From Streptomyces sp. NBC_01116 (GTDB lineage: Bacteria > Actinomycetota > Actinomycetes > Streptomycetales > Streptomycetaceae): a DNA stretch of 64,000 bases. Each line of letters begins with the position of its first letter. Within the stretch, counting starts at the first letter, position 1. Below, one piece after another: positions 15,969-24,116 of the stretch. The DNA lies in NCBI RefSeq assembly GCF_041435495.1, contig NZ_CP108644.1, forward strand, positions 3,829,501-3,893,500, given 5' to 3'. A program made the translations under genes and the position numbers. The notes under the pieces were generated by a model. The model was not told where the DNA came from, made no database searches, and saw only the letters and a list, made by a program, of their open reading frames with translations.

Positions 15969-17381
15969 TCAGCCCTCCACGGGCGGCCGGCTCCTGCCGT
16001 ACAGCCAGGCGTCCCACAGCTCGGAGAGGTCCCGCCCCGTCTCCTCCTCCACGTACGCGGTGAAGTCGTCGGTCGAGGCGTTGGCGTGCCGGTGGGTCTT
16101 CGTCCACCCCTGGACCAGGGCGAAGAACGCCCGGTCGTCCAGGGCGAGCCGGACGCGGTGCACGGCCATCGCCCCCCGCCCGTAGACCGGCGGCTCGGAC
16201 AGCTCGGCGGCGGACGGCGGATCGGCGGGCGGGAACGCCCAGTTCTCGTCGGACTCGTACGCCTCCTGAAAGCTCTCCTCGACCGGTACGTCCTCGTGGT
16301 CGGCGGCCCAGAGCCACTCCGCGTAGGTCGCGAAGCCCTCGTTGAGCCACATGTCCCGCCAGGTCGCGGGGGTGACGGAGTTCCCGAACCACTGGTGGGC
16401 CAGTTCGTGGACGAGGAGCGCGGTGTCCGGCGGGCCGGGGTAGACGGGCCGGTTCTGGGTCTCCAGGGCGTAGGCCGAGTCGCCCGTCCGCTCGACGATC
16501 GCCCCGGCGGACGAGAAGGGATACGGGCCGAACTTCCCCGCCGACCACGTCAGCACCGCCGGAATCCGCGCCAGCACGTCCGCGCTCGCCGCCGCCGACT
16601 CCGGGTCCACGGCGGTGAACACCCGGATGCCGTCGGGGGTCACCGACTCCTCGGTGGTGAACCGCCCGACGGCGACGGTCGCCAGATAGCTCGCCATCGG
16701 TTCGGCGGTCCGCCAGCGGTAGGCGGTGCGCCCGTTCGCCGTACGCCGGGACACCAGCTCCCCGTTGGAGATCCCGGCGAGCCCCTCGGGCACGGTGATC
16801 GCGAGGTCGTACGCGGCCTTGTCGCTCGGGTGGTGGTTGCCGGGGAACCAGGCCATGGACCCGGCCGGTTCGCCGAGGGCGACCGCGCCGTCGGCCGTCC
16901 GCAGCCAGCCCTCCTTCGACCCGTCAGGGTCGGTGATCGTCTCCGGGGAGCCGGAGTAGCGCACGACGGCGGTGAACGTACGCCCCGCGCTCAGCCGCTC
17001 CTCGACGTCGGCCGCCGGACGCAGCGTCAGCTCCTTGCCCGCCCGGTTCACGGCGGCCGGGCGGCCCTCGACCGTGGCGCCGTCCACGTCGAGCCCGGCG
17101 AGGTCGAGGTGGAAGGCGCTCAGGTCCTGGGTGGCGCGGGCGGTGATCGTGGCCGTGCCGCGCAGCCGGTCCCCGGCCGGGTCGACGTCGAGCTCCAGGC
17201 CGTAGTGGGTGACGTCGTAACCGCCGTTGCCGAGCCCCGGGAAGTAGGGGTCGCGCAGTCCGGCCGCGCCCGGGGTTCCCCGCACCCCGCCCGTACAGCC
17301 CCCGCCGAGAAGAGCCAGGGCGAGGGCGAGCAGCAGAGAGGTGCGGGCGGTGCGCCGCCGGGGCGGGTGAGCGTGGTTCAC
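15969..17381 (-). CDS. M1-family aminopeptidase lipoprotein
   Basis: 470 aa. A signal with lipobox LLGGGC (Cys at about 29) predicts a membrane-anchored extracellular enzyme. The gluzincin site is His325-Glu326-x-x-His329 (HELAHQWFGN) with Glu348 (NEGF). The exopeptidase loop reads ALETQ rather than the classical GAMEN, as in the short M1 branch. It should trim N-terminal residues from peptides released by secreted proteases. GTG 17381 lacks a Shine-Dalgarno and follows TAGGAT by 7 nt, so the gene is probably leaderless. The C-terminal codons overlap a GGAGCCGG hairpin (15961-15994) that may end the M4 transcript. Confidence 0.9.
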   Translation of the reverse strand: MNHAHPPRRRTARTSLLLALALALLGGGCTGGVRGTPGAAGLRDPYFPGLGNGGYDVTHYGLELDVDPAGDRLRGTATITARATQDLSAFHLDLAGLDVDGATVEGRPAAVNRAGKELTLRPAADVEERLSAGRTFTAVVRYSGSPETITDPDGSKEGWLRTADGAVALGEPAGSMAWFPGNHHPSDKAAYDLAITVPEGLAGISNGELVSRRTANGRTAYRWRTAEPMASYLATVAVGRFTTEESVTPDGIRVFTAVDPESAAASADVLARIPAVLTWSAGKFGPYPFSSAGAIVERTGDSAYALETQNRPVYPGPPDTALLVHELAHQWFGNSVTPATWRDMWLNEGFATYAEWLWAADHEDVPVEESFQEAYESDENWAFPPADPPSAAELSEPPVYGRGAMAVHRVRLALDDRAFFALVQGWTKTHRHANASTDDFTAYVEEETGRDLSELWDAWLYGRSRPPVEG

Positions 17382-17530
17382 CCGACCGATCCTAGGACTC
17401 GGGAGGACCGGTTCCCGGGCGGCCGCCGGGCGGTTGGCGGTTCCCGGAAGGTCCGCGGGCGATTCCTGGGGGCTTCCCGGGCGGTCCCCTGGCGGTCCCC
17501 GGGTGCTTCCCCGGTGCTTCGGGGTGGAAG

Positions 17531-17564
17531 GAGCCGCCCGTCTCGGGGGAAGGACGGGCGGCTC
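17531..17564 (-). terminator. Terminator of the propeller-lipoprotein operon
   Basis: A 12-bp perfect stem (17531-17542 with 17553-17564), five bases past the stop codon. Confidence 0.8.
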
Positions 17565-17568
17565 CAGC

Positions 17569-18741
17569 TCAGAGGATGGCGATTCCGAGTGGCCGGTTGC
17601 CTGCCTCCAGGCGGACCGGCTCGTTCTTCTCGTCGTCCAGGTCGACGACCGTGATGCCGTTCGCGTACCCGTCGCGCGTGAAGCCGCCGGTGACGTACGC
17701 CGTGCGGCCGTCCTCCGACACCGCCACGTCCTCGTGCGGCCCGTCCAGCGGGACGACCCGCTCCTCGCCCTCGGGGGACCGGACGGTGAGAGAGGGGTCC
17801 TCGTCGTCCGATCCGATCGGGCCGGTGCCCACCACGAGGAGGGTGCCGTCGGGGGCGAGGGCCGCGCCGTGCTGGTGGGTGTTCGCGGTCATCGGCTCGA
17901 TCGTCACCTCTCCCGTGCGCGGGTCCAGGACCGCGAGCCGCTCCCCCTCGAACGGCAGCAGCAGCTTGCCGTCCCCGGGGCGCACGACGGCGTAGTGCGG
18001 CTTCAGCCAGGAGCCGAGCCCGCCCTCCGTGCCGTACGGGGCGACCTCCATGCGCCGGGTCTCCAGCGAGTCGGCGTCCACCGCCGTCACGTCGAAGGAG
18101 TCGTGGTCGGTGGCGTACACCTCGCGGCCGTCCGGGGACACGTCCACGTCGAACGGGCGCATGCCGACGGGCGCGGTGCCGGTGACCTCGCGGGTCGCGG
18201 TGTCGATGACCTCGACCGCGCCGTCGCCGCCGGGCACGTTGACCCCGACGTAGACGTGCTTCCCGTCCGGGGCCAGGGCGATGCCCATGCCGCCGCCCCG
18301 GTACTCGCCGGTGGTGACCGGGCCGGACTCCGTCTCGTAGGGGACGAGCGCGAGCCGGGTCCGCTCCCGGGTGTCGACGACCGCGACGCCCTCGGCGGTG
18401 GCGACCCAGGCCCGCCCGTCCTCGCCGACGACGAGGCCGTAGGGCGCGGTGCCGACCTCGACGGAGGCGATGGGGGCCCCGTTCCTGCCCGAACCGTCCT
18501 TCCCGGGGTCCACGAAGGTCACGGTGTCGCTGCCGAAGTCGGCGACGAGGAGGGTGCCGTCGGGGGTGCGGCCGGCCGGGGTGCGGGAGGGGTCGGGGGT
18601 CGCCGCGGCGGACGGGCCCGCGGGGTCCGGGGCGGTGCCCGGAGTCGCTTCCGTCGTGCCGGCCGAGCAACCGGCGAGCAGGGCGGCGGCGACGATCCCG
18701 AGGGCGAGACGACGGGCGCGAGGGCCGCGTTCCGCGGTCAC
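17569..18741 (-). CDS. YVTN-type beta-propeller lipoprotein
   Basis: 390 aa. The signal ends in lipobox LLAGC (Cys at about 24). A Pro/Ala/Thr-rich spacer is followed by a seven-bladed-propeller pattern with repeated blade motifs such as GTAPYGLVVGEDGRAWVA, GIALAPDGKHVYVG and DVDVSPDGREVYATD. Such surface propellers bind ligands or partner proteins; no catalytic site is visible. Start GTG 18741 overlaps the stop of the ankyrin gene (GTGA), so the two are translationally coupled. Confidence 0.82.
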   Translation of the reverse strand: MTAERGPRARRLALGIVAAALLAGCSAGTTEATPGTAPDPAGPSAAATPDPSRTPAGRTPDGTLLVADFGSDTVTFVDPGKDGSGRNGAPIASVEVGTAPYGLVVGEDGRAWVATAEGVAVVDTRERTRLALVPYETESGPVTTGEYRGGGMGIALAPDGKHVYVGVNVPGGDGAVEVIDTATREVTGTAPVGMRPFDVDVSPDGREVYATDHDSFDVTAVDADSLETRRMEVAPYGTEGGLGSWLKPHYAVVRPGDGKLLLPFEGERLAVLDPRTGEVTIEPMTANTHQHGAALAPDGTLLVVGTGPIGSDDEDPSLTVRSPEGEERVVPLDGPHEDVAVSEDGRTAYVTGGFTRDGYANGITVVDLDDEKNEPVRLEAGNRPLGIAIL

Positions 18742-19334
18742 GCGGCGTCCCGCAGCAGGGCGGCCAGCTCGGCGAAGCCGCGCCGCTCGGCGTGGGCCAG
18801 GGGCGTCACCCCGTCGCCGTCGGGCAGGTCCCGCGTGGCCCCGGCGGCGAGCAGCAGCTCCACGACCTGCTGGTGCGCGAGCCCGCCCTCGCCGAGGATC
18901 ACCGCCTCCAGCAGGGCGGTCCAGCCGAGCCGGTTGACGTGGTCGACGTCGATGTCGGTGACCCGCAGCACCTCCCGTACGTAACCGACGTGGCCCCGCT
19001 CGCTCGCCGGGATGAGGGAGACGCCGCCGAACCGGTTGCGCAGGGTCAGGTCCGGGCCGGCCGGCAGCAGCACACGCAGCATCGCGACGCTGCCGGTGAC
19101 ACCGGTGGCCAGCCACGGGCTCTCCTCGCGCCGGTCCTGGGCGTCCGGGTCCGCCCCGGCGGCCACGAGCAGCCGGGCCGCCTCGACGTGGTCGCCGTGG
19201 ACGGCGAGGAGGAGCGGGGTGCGCGACTCCTCGTCGCGGACGTCGACCCGGGCGCCGCCCTCGATCGCGGTGCGCACACCTTCGGTGTCGCCGGTGCGTG
19301 CGGCGGTGAGCAGGTCGTGATCGAGGGCGTTCAT
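18738..19334 (-). CDS. Ankyrin-repeat protein
   Basis: 198 aa, no signal peptide. It consists of about five ankyrin repeats, for example TPLLLAVHGDHVEAARLLVAAGAD, WTALLEAVILGEGGLAHQQVVELLLAAGA and TPLAHAERRGFAELAALL. It is probably a cytoplasmic protein-binding adaptor. It is coupled by a 4-bp overlap to the propeller lipoprotein, an unusual pairing of a cytoplasmic and an exported protein. ATG 19334 has CGGAG 7 nt upstream. Confidence 0.85.
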   Translation of the reverse strand: MNALDHDLLTAARTGDTEGVRTAIEGGARVDVRDEESRTPLLLAVHGDHVEAARLLVAAGADPDAQDRREESPWLATGVTGSVAMLRVLLPAGPDLTLRNRFGGVSLIPASERGHVGYVREVLRVTDIDVDHVNRLGWTALLEAVILGEGGLAHQQVVELLLAAGATRDLPDGDGVTPLAHAERRGFAELAALLRDAA

Positions 19335-19395
19335 GGGTACTCCGTTCCCGTCCGGGCGTGTGCGGATGTCCGGGCTGTGGCCCGTGCGGATGGCG

Positions 19396-19953
19396 CTACC
19401 GGGCGAGGGCCGCGACGCCCGCCTTGGCGAACTTCTCGTCGAGGTCGCCGCTGGGCGCGCCGGCCACACCGATGCCCGCCACCGGGGCGCCCTTGACCTG
19501 CACCGGAGCACCGCCACCCAGGAACAGGGTGCCAGGGATGTCCTTCAGGTTCGGGGCCTGCTCCAGGCGCTTGACCAGCTCGGAGGTGGGGGCGTTCCAG
19601 GAGACGGCGGTGTACGCCTTCTTCACCGCGGACTCGGGGGACTGCGGGCCCGCGCCGTCGCCGCGCAGGGTGACGATGGTGTTGCCGTTGCGGTCGACGA
19701 CCGCGACGGAGATCCGCTGGTTCTCCTTCTTCGCCGCGTCCAGCGTGGCCTGCGCGGCCTTGGTGGCGGCGGCCACCGTGAGGTGGGTGGTCTGCTGGAG
19801 GTTCCGGTTGCCCGTGTCGGCCTCGACCGCGGCGGCGGGGGCGGCGGCCGGGGAGGAGGCGTTCGCGGACATCGCGCCGAACGTGCCGGCTCCGAGGGCG
19901 GCGACGACGACGGCGCCGGTGGCGACACGGGTGCGCGGCGACAGCTTCTTCAT
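19396..19953 (-). CDS. hbpS: HbpS-type extracellular haem-binding sensory protein
   Basis: 185 aa. The signal peptide spans about 1-32, followed by a GlcG/HbpS-fold domain (TVAAATKAAQATLDAAKKEN through SVAVVDRNGN to LGGGAPVQVKG and AGIGVAGAPSGDLDE). In S. reticuli HbpS binds haem, degrades it with iron release, and restrains or activates the sensor kinase SenS depending on redox and iron state. Here it is divergent from senS-senR, exactly the characterised arrangement. ATG 19953 has AAGGAG 6-7 nt upstream. Confidence 0.93.
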   Translation of the reverse strand: MKKLSPRTRVATGAVVVAALGAGTFGAMSANASSPAAAPAAAVEADTGNRNLQQTTHLTVAAATKAAQATLDAAKKENQRISVAVVDRNGNTIVTLRGDGAGPQSPESAVKKAYTAVSWNAPTSELVKRLEQAPNLKDIPGTLFLGGGAPVQVKGAPVAGIGVAGAPSGDLDEKFAKAGVAALAR

Positions 19954-20323
19954 GGTGGCTCCTTGGTGATCCGGGGGCGGCCCGCTCGTTCGGTGTGCCG
20001 GGCGGCCCGCTCGTTCGGTGTGCCGGGCGGCCCGCTCGTTCGGTGTGCCGGGCGGCCCGCTCGTTCGGTGTGCCGGGCGGCCCGGAAGTGGTCCGGGCGT
20101 TTCGCTCCGGTATCGATCCTCCCGGCGGATCCGGCCCCGTACGGTCGACGTACCGGCTGGAAGCGGCGCGCGGGTCGGCCGACGCCCCCATCGGCCGATC
20201 GGTTGATGCGGGGGTGGCCGGATCGGGTCACGATGGAAGATCCGCGCAGGTCAGCAGGTCAACAGGGCAGCAGGGTCTCAGTGGGATCGGGCGGGACGGA
20301 CGAGACGGAACACGAGGTACGAG
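19954..20323. other. Divergent hbpS / senS promoter region
   Basis: 370 bp without a gene. The first third is a 25-bp tandem repeat array, listed separately. The remainder holds the senS promoter region; GAGG lies just before the senS GTG. Confidence 0.65.
19978..20077. repeat. Four identical 25-bp direct repeats, hbpS-senS operator region
   Basis: Copies start at 19978, 20003, 20028 and 20053 and are contiguous and identical; a truncated fifth copy starts at 20078. Each unit contains CGCTCGTTCGGTGTGCC. There are no spacers between units, so this is not a CRISPR array. The location suggests a SenR operator. Confidence 0.88.
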
Positions 20324-21634
20324 GTGGACGACCGGAGCGATCCGCGAGCCCCGGAGGAGGCCGGTCCCGGGTCGGGGCGGGACGCCGATCCTGCCGCGGG
20401 TCCCGGCGCCGACCCCGACGCCCGCTGGCTCGCGCTCCTCATGCACGCCGCGTTCTTCCTGCTGCTCGGCGCCTCGCTGACCCGGTTCCTGATGCGGCAC
20501 CCCGGCGAGGCCCGCACCCCGTGGATCATCGCCCTGTCGATCACCCTGGCGGTGCTGTACCTCCTGGGACCCGTCCTCGGTTCGCGCCCCACCCCGCGCC
20601 GGCTCGCCTGGCTCGGCGTGCTCGTCCTGGTCTGGATGGTGCTGGTCGTCCTCGCGCCGAGCTTCGCGTGGTGCGCGGTGCCGTTGTTCTACACCGGGCT
20701 GCGCATCCTGCCGCCGCGCGCGGCCCTCGCGCTGGTCGCCCTGCTCACCGCGTTCGTCGTGGCCGCGCAACTGCGCCTGGCCGAAGGGTTCGACCCGAAT
20801 CTGGTCCTCGCCCCGCCCGCGGTCGCCGCCGTGGCGACCGCCGTCTTCGTCCATATGCGGCGCCAGGCGGTACGCCAGCGGGAGTTGGCCGGACGCCAGC
20901 GCGAGCTGATCGACGACCTGCTGCGCACCCGGCGCGAACTGGCCGCCACCGAGCGGCGCGAGGGGACCCTCGCCGAGCGCCAGCGGCTCTCCATGGAGAT
21001 CCACGACACCCTGGCCCAGGGCCTGTCCAGCCAGCAGATGCTGCTCCAGGCGGCCGACCGCACCTGGAGCGCCGACCCCGACGCGGCCCGCCGCCATGTC
21101 CGTACGGCCACCGGCATCGCGGAACGCAACCTCGCCGAGGCCCGCCGCTTCGTCCACGACCTGGCCCCCGCCGACCTGGCGCAGGGCGGCGGCCTGGAAG
21201 CGGCCCTGCGTACGCTGGCGGCCCGGGAGAGCGCCCAGGCGGAGGGCGCGCTCACCGTCCACTGCCATGTGGAGGGCACCCCCGGCGCCCCGCTGCCGGA
21301 CCGCGTGCAGTCCGCCCTGCTGCGCATCGCCCAGGGGGCCCTGGCCAATGTGCGGGAGCACTCCGGGGCCACCGCCGCCGGGCTGACCCTGACCCACCTC
21401 GACGACCGGGTGGTCCTCGACATCGGCGACAACGGCCGCGGCTTCACCGTGGAGCCCGCGGGCGTCCGCAGCCCCGAGACCGTGCGCGGCCACGGGCTCC
21501 CCGCCATCCGGGCCCGCGTGCACCAGCTCGGCGGGACGCTCACCGTCGAGTCGGCCCCGGGCGAGGGCACCGTGCTCTCGGCCGCCATCCCGCTCGCGCC
21601 CGCCCCCCTCACCGTCCCGGAGGACCCCGCATGA
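20324..21634 (+). CDS. senS: Sensor histidine kinase SenS
   Basis: 436 aa. Four to five transmembrane helices (about 38-175) are followed by a coiled segment and a HisKA_3 domain with MEIHDTLAQGLSSQQ, where the His is the phospho-acceptor. The HATPase domain shows DIGDNGRGF and GHGLPAIRARV. It is the membrane partner of HbpS and phosphorylates SenR; the system governs oxidative and haem stress genes in S. reticuli. GTG 20324 has ACGAGG upstream. The stop overlaps the senR ATG (ATGA). Confidence 0.93.
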   Translation: MDDRSDPRAPEEAGPGSGRDADPAAGPGADPDARWLALLMHAAFFLLLGASLTRFLMRHPGEARTPWIIALSITLAVLYLLGPVLGSRPTPRRLAWLGVLVLVWMVLVVLAPSFAWCAVPLFYTGLRILPPRAALALVALLTAFVVAAQLRLAEGFDPNLVLAPPAVAAVATAVFVHMRRQAVRQRELAGRQRELIDDLLRTRRELAATERREGTLAERQRLSMEIHDTLAQGLSSQQMLLQAADRTWSADPDAARRHVRTATGIAERNLAEARRFVHDLAPADLAQGGGLEAALRTLAARESAQAEGALTVHCHVEGTPGAPLPDRVQSALLRIAQGALANVREHSGATAAGLTLTHLDDRVVLDIGDNGRGFTVEPAGVRSPETVRGHGLPAIRARVHQLGGTLTVESAPGEGTVLSAAIPLAPAPLTVPEDPA

Positions 21635-22275
21635 CCGGCCGAGGCCCGCAGACGCCCCCCGTACGCATCCTGCTCTGCGACGACCACGTGGTCGTCCGGG
21701 CCGGCCTGCTCGCCCTCCTCGGCAGCGAACCGGACATCGAGGTCGTCGGCGAGGCGGGCAGCGGCGAGGAGGCCGTGGTGCTCGCCGCCCGGCTCACCCC
21801 GGACGTCGTCCTCATGGACCTCCAGCTCGGCGAGGGCATCGACGGCGTCGAGGCGACCCGCCGCATCGCGGCCGACGGCACGGTCCACGTCCTGGTGCTG
21901 ACCACGTACGACACCGACGCCGACATCACCCGGGCCATCGAGGCGGGGGCGACCGGCTATCTGCTGAAGGCGGAGCGCCCGGAGGAGCTGTTCGCCGCGA
22001 TCCGGTCCGCCGCCCAGGGCCGCACCACGCTCTCGGCCCCCGTCGCCAGCCGGGTCATGGCCCGGATGCGCAGCCCCCGCCCCAGCCTCACCGACCGCGA
22101 ACGCGACATCCTGGCCCAGCTCTCCCAGGGCCTCGGCAACCGCGACATCGCCCGCGCCCTGTTCATCAGCGAGGCCACGGTCAAGACCCACCTGGGCCGG
22201 ATCTACGACAAGCTCGGCGTCGACACCCGTGCGGGCGCGGTGTCGGTGGCGAAGGAGCAGCGCCTGCTGCCGTGA
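21631..22275 (+). CDS. senR: NarL-type response regulator SenR
   Basis: 214 aa. Receiver domain (about 10-125) with acidic pair LCDDH, phospho-acceptor Asp in LMDLQLG, and the Lys in YLLKAERPEE. A LuxR-type helix-turn-helix follows at about 150-212 (LTDRERDILAQLSQGLGNRD then EATVKTHL). It is translationally coupled to senS by a 4-bp overlap and should bind the hbpS-senS intergenic region. Confidence 0.95.
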   Translation: MTGRGPQTPPVRILLCDDHVVVRAGLLALLGSEPDIEVVGEAGSGEEAVVLAARLTPDVVLMDLQLGEGIDGVEATRRIAADGTVHVLVLTTYDTDADITRAIEAGATGYLLKAERPEELFAAIRSAAQGRTTLSAPVASRVMARMRSPRPSLTDRERDILAQLSQGLGNRDIARALFISEATVKTHLGRIYDKLGVDTRAGAVSVAKEQRLLP

Positions 22276-22393
22276 GCCGGGGCGCGGCGCGGAGCCCGCG
22301 TGACGCGCCGGCCGGTGTCGCGGCGCAGCTGGACCGGGTGACTCCGGAACTTTCGTCCAAGACAGGCGCGTTGGAGTCGGCGCCCGTAGGGGC

Positions 22394-22743
22394 ATGCGCA
22401 GAAATCATGTGGGCCCCGCGCCTCGGGAGCACGATTCCGAGCACGGCTGGAAGGTCGCCCATCTGCTCGGCGGCACGGCGCTCGACGGTGTCCGGATGGC
22501 CGGCTTCCGTGACCGCGCGTCGGTCGGGCTGGACATGCAGGTGCTCCCCCAGCCCGTCGTGGTCGTCGTCATCGGGCTCGGGGAAGCCCCCCTCACGGTG
22601 GAGAGCGCCACGGCGCGCCGGCCGCTGAGGAGCGTTGTCGCCCGGCCCGGGTCCGGGGCGAGCACGTCGAGTGCGTCGAGGTGTGCCTGCCGCCCCTGGC
22701 CGCCCATGCGGTGCTGGGCGTCTCAGCCCCGGACGGGCATGAC
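22394..22743 (+). pseudogene. Remnant of an AraC-family regulator N-terminal domain, frameshifted
   Basis: From ATG 22394 the frame reads like the N-terminal domain of AraC-type regulators (EHGWKVAHLL, then GFRDRASVGLDMQVLPQP and VVVVIGLGEAPLTV). Near 22650 homology moves to another frame (RGEHVECVEVCLPPLAAHAV) and stops before any helix-turn-helix. The DNA-binding half is absent, and the hypothetical gene at 22755 starts where it would be. Either a decayed gene or, less likely, a sequencing frameshift on a truncated gene. Homology is by recognition only. Confidence 0.5.
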
Positions 22744-22754
22744 ACCATCGATCC

Positions 22755-23252
22755 GTGCTCGACATCGGCTACTCCCTCTCCCGCCGCTTCCCCGACCCCC
22801 CGCAGACCGACTACCGCCGCGCGGACGTCCGCGCGCTGCGGCACGATCTGTTCTCCGGCGACGTCTACCTCGCGGACACCAAGGCGGACCGCGAGGTGTC
22901 CACGGCCTGGGGATGGGTGCCGGTGCTCGACTTCGCGTGGGCGCTGTGCGACATCGTCGAGCAGATCGACCAGGACCCGCGCGGCAACCGCTCGCACCGG
23001 CAGCAGTACGCTGAGCTGGACTTCACCGAGTCCCCGGACCGGATGATGTTCGAGCGGCGCTTCGGCTGGGTCGACGTCGAGGCGGACTGGATGCCCGGCG
23101 ACGAGCCCCCGCTCACCTTCAGCCACTCCCTCCTGCGCCGCGAGGCCCGCGACTTCCTGCACGACCTGATCGCCGACCTGGCCGACATGCACGAGGGCCT
23201 CGCCGACAACCCCGTGATCTGGGACCTCCAGGCCCGCTTCCCCCGCATGTGA
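22755..23252 (+). CDS. Conserved hypothetical protein
   Basis: 165 aa, soluble, acidic, rich in Asp, Trp and Arg. No catalytic motif or family is recognised. The composition and codon bias are those of a genuine gene. It has a DVYLADTKADREVSTAWGW segment and several conserved-looking aromatic residues, and a helical C-terminus. It resembles immunity- or contact-type small actinobacterial proteins only in general character. GTG 22755 is chosen by codon bias; no good ribosome site or leaderless -10 is seen. Confidence 0.7.
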   Translation: MLDIGYSLSRRFPDPPQTDYRRADVRALRHDLFSGDVYLADTKADREVSTAWGWVPVLDFAWALCDIVEQIDQDPRGNRSHRQQYAELDFTESPDRMMFERRFGWVDVEADWMPGDEPPLTFSHSLLRREARDFLHDLIADLADMHEGLADNPVIWDLQARFPRM

Positions 23253-23276
23253 GGCCCGCGACGCCGCCCGGGGTGC

Positions 23277-24014
23277 TCACGCCTCCACCCGCACCCCGAT
23301 CTGCGCCGCGAACGCCGGAGCCAGCTCCATCAGCTGCGACGGGCTGATCACCGCGCCCGCCAGCCGGTCCACGCCCCGCGCGATGTCCAGCTCGGCCACC
23401 GCGCGCAGGTCCACCGACTCCATCCGGACCCCGCTGAAGTCCGCCCGCTTCAGCACGCAGTCCCGGAACTCGACGCGGACCAGGTGCGCGTCCCCGAAGT
23501 CCGGCTCGGAGAGCACGCAGCCCTCGAAGACGACGTCCTTGAGCCGGGTCCTGCGCAGATTCAGGTAGTCGATCTTGCCGCCGCGCACCACCACCCGCTC
23601 CAGCACCGCACCGTGCAGCTGCACCCCGCCCAGGCGCGCGTCCACCACCTCCACGTCCCGCAGCGACGCCTCCGCGAGATCGGTGCCCACACCCCGTACG
23701 CCCGTCAGCACCGTGTCGATGAAGCGGGCCCGCGTCAGCTCCGCGCGGTCCAGGGCGCAGCCGTCCAGCGCGCAGTCCATGAACCGGGCGCCCCGGCCCG
23801 ACGCGTCCGCCAGGTCCACTCCGTCGAACCGCATCCCGTCGTAGTCCCCGTCCGGCTCCAGGCCCTCGCCCTCGTAGGGGACGAGCGGAGGCAGCCGCAC
23901 CTCCGGACGCCGCGCCGCCGCGACGGTGTCCTTCCTGCCCTTGACCGCCCTGCTCCCCCTGGCTCCCCTGGTCGCCCCGGTCGTCCTGGTCGTCCTGCCC
24001 TCGCTCGCTGCCAT
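23277..24014 (-). CDS. Pentapeptide-repeat protein
   Basis: 245 aa. The basic, low-complexity N-terminus (1-40) precedes a right-handed quadrilateral helix of A(D/N)LXX repeats from about 65 to 220, for example FDGVDLADASGRGARFMDCA and ADFSGVRMESVDLRA. Some members of the family mimic DNA and protect gyrase from quinolones; many are structural with unknown roles, and nothing here points to gyrase. ATG 24014 and GTG 24032 are both possible; the ribosome site is poor for each. Confidence 0.85.
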   Translation of the reverse strand: MAASEGRTTRTTGATRGARGSRAVKGRKDTVAAARRPEVRLPPLVPYEGEGLEPDGDYDGMRFDGVDLADASGRGARFMDCALDGCALDRAELTRARFIDTVLTGVRGVGTDLAEASLRDVEVVDARLGGVQLHGAVLERVVVRGGKIDYLNLRRTRLKDVVFEGCVLSEPDFGDAHLVRVEFRDCVLKRADFSGVRMESVDLRAVAELDIARGVDRLAGAVISPSQLMELAPAFAAQIGVRVEA

Positions 24015-24116
24015 GCCCCCATCGTGACGCACCCCACTGACAACGCCCCGGCGACCGTGTCACGAGCCGCCGCCCCCGATCCGTCGCATCATCAAAGACG
24101 CGAAGGAGATCCAGCC

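Noticed and set aside
19978..20077. CRISPR array
   Set aside because: Repeats are contiguous without spacers and there are no cas genes.
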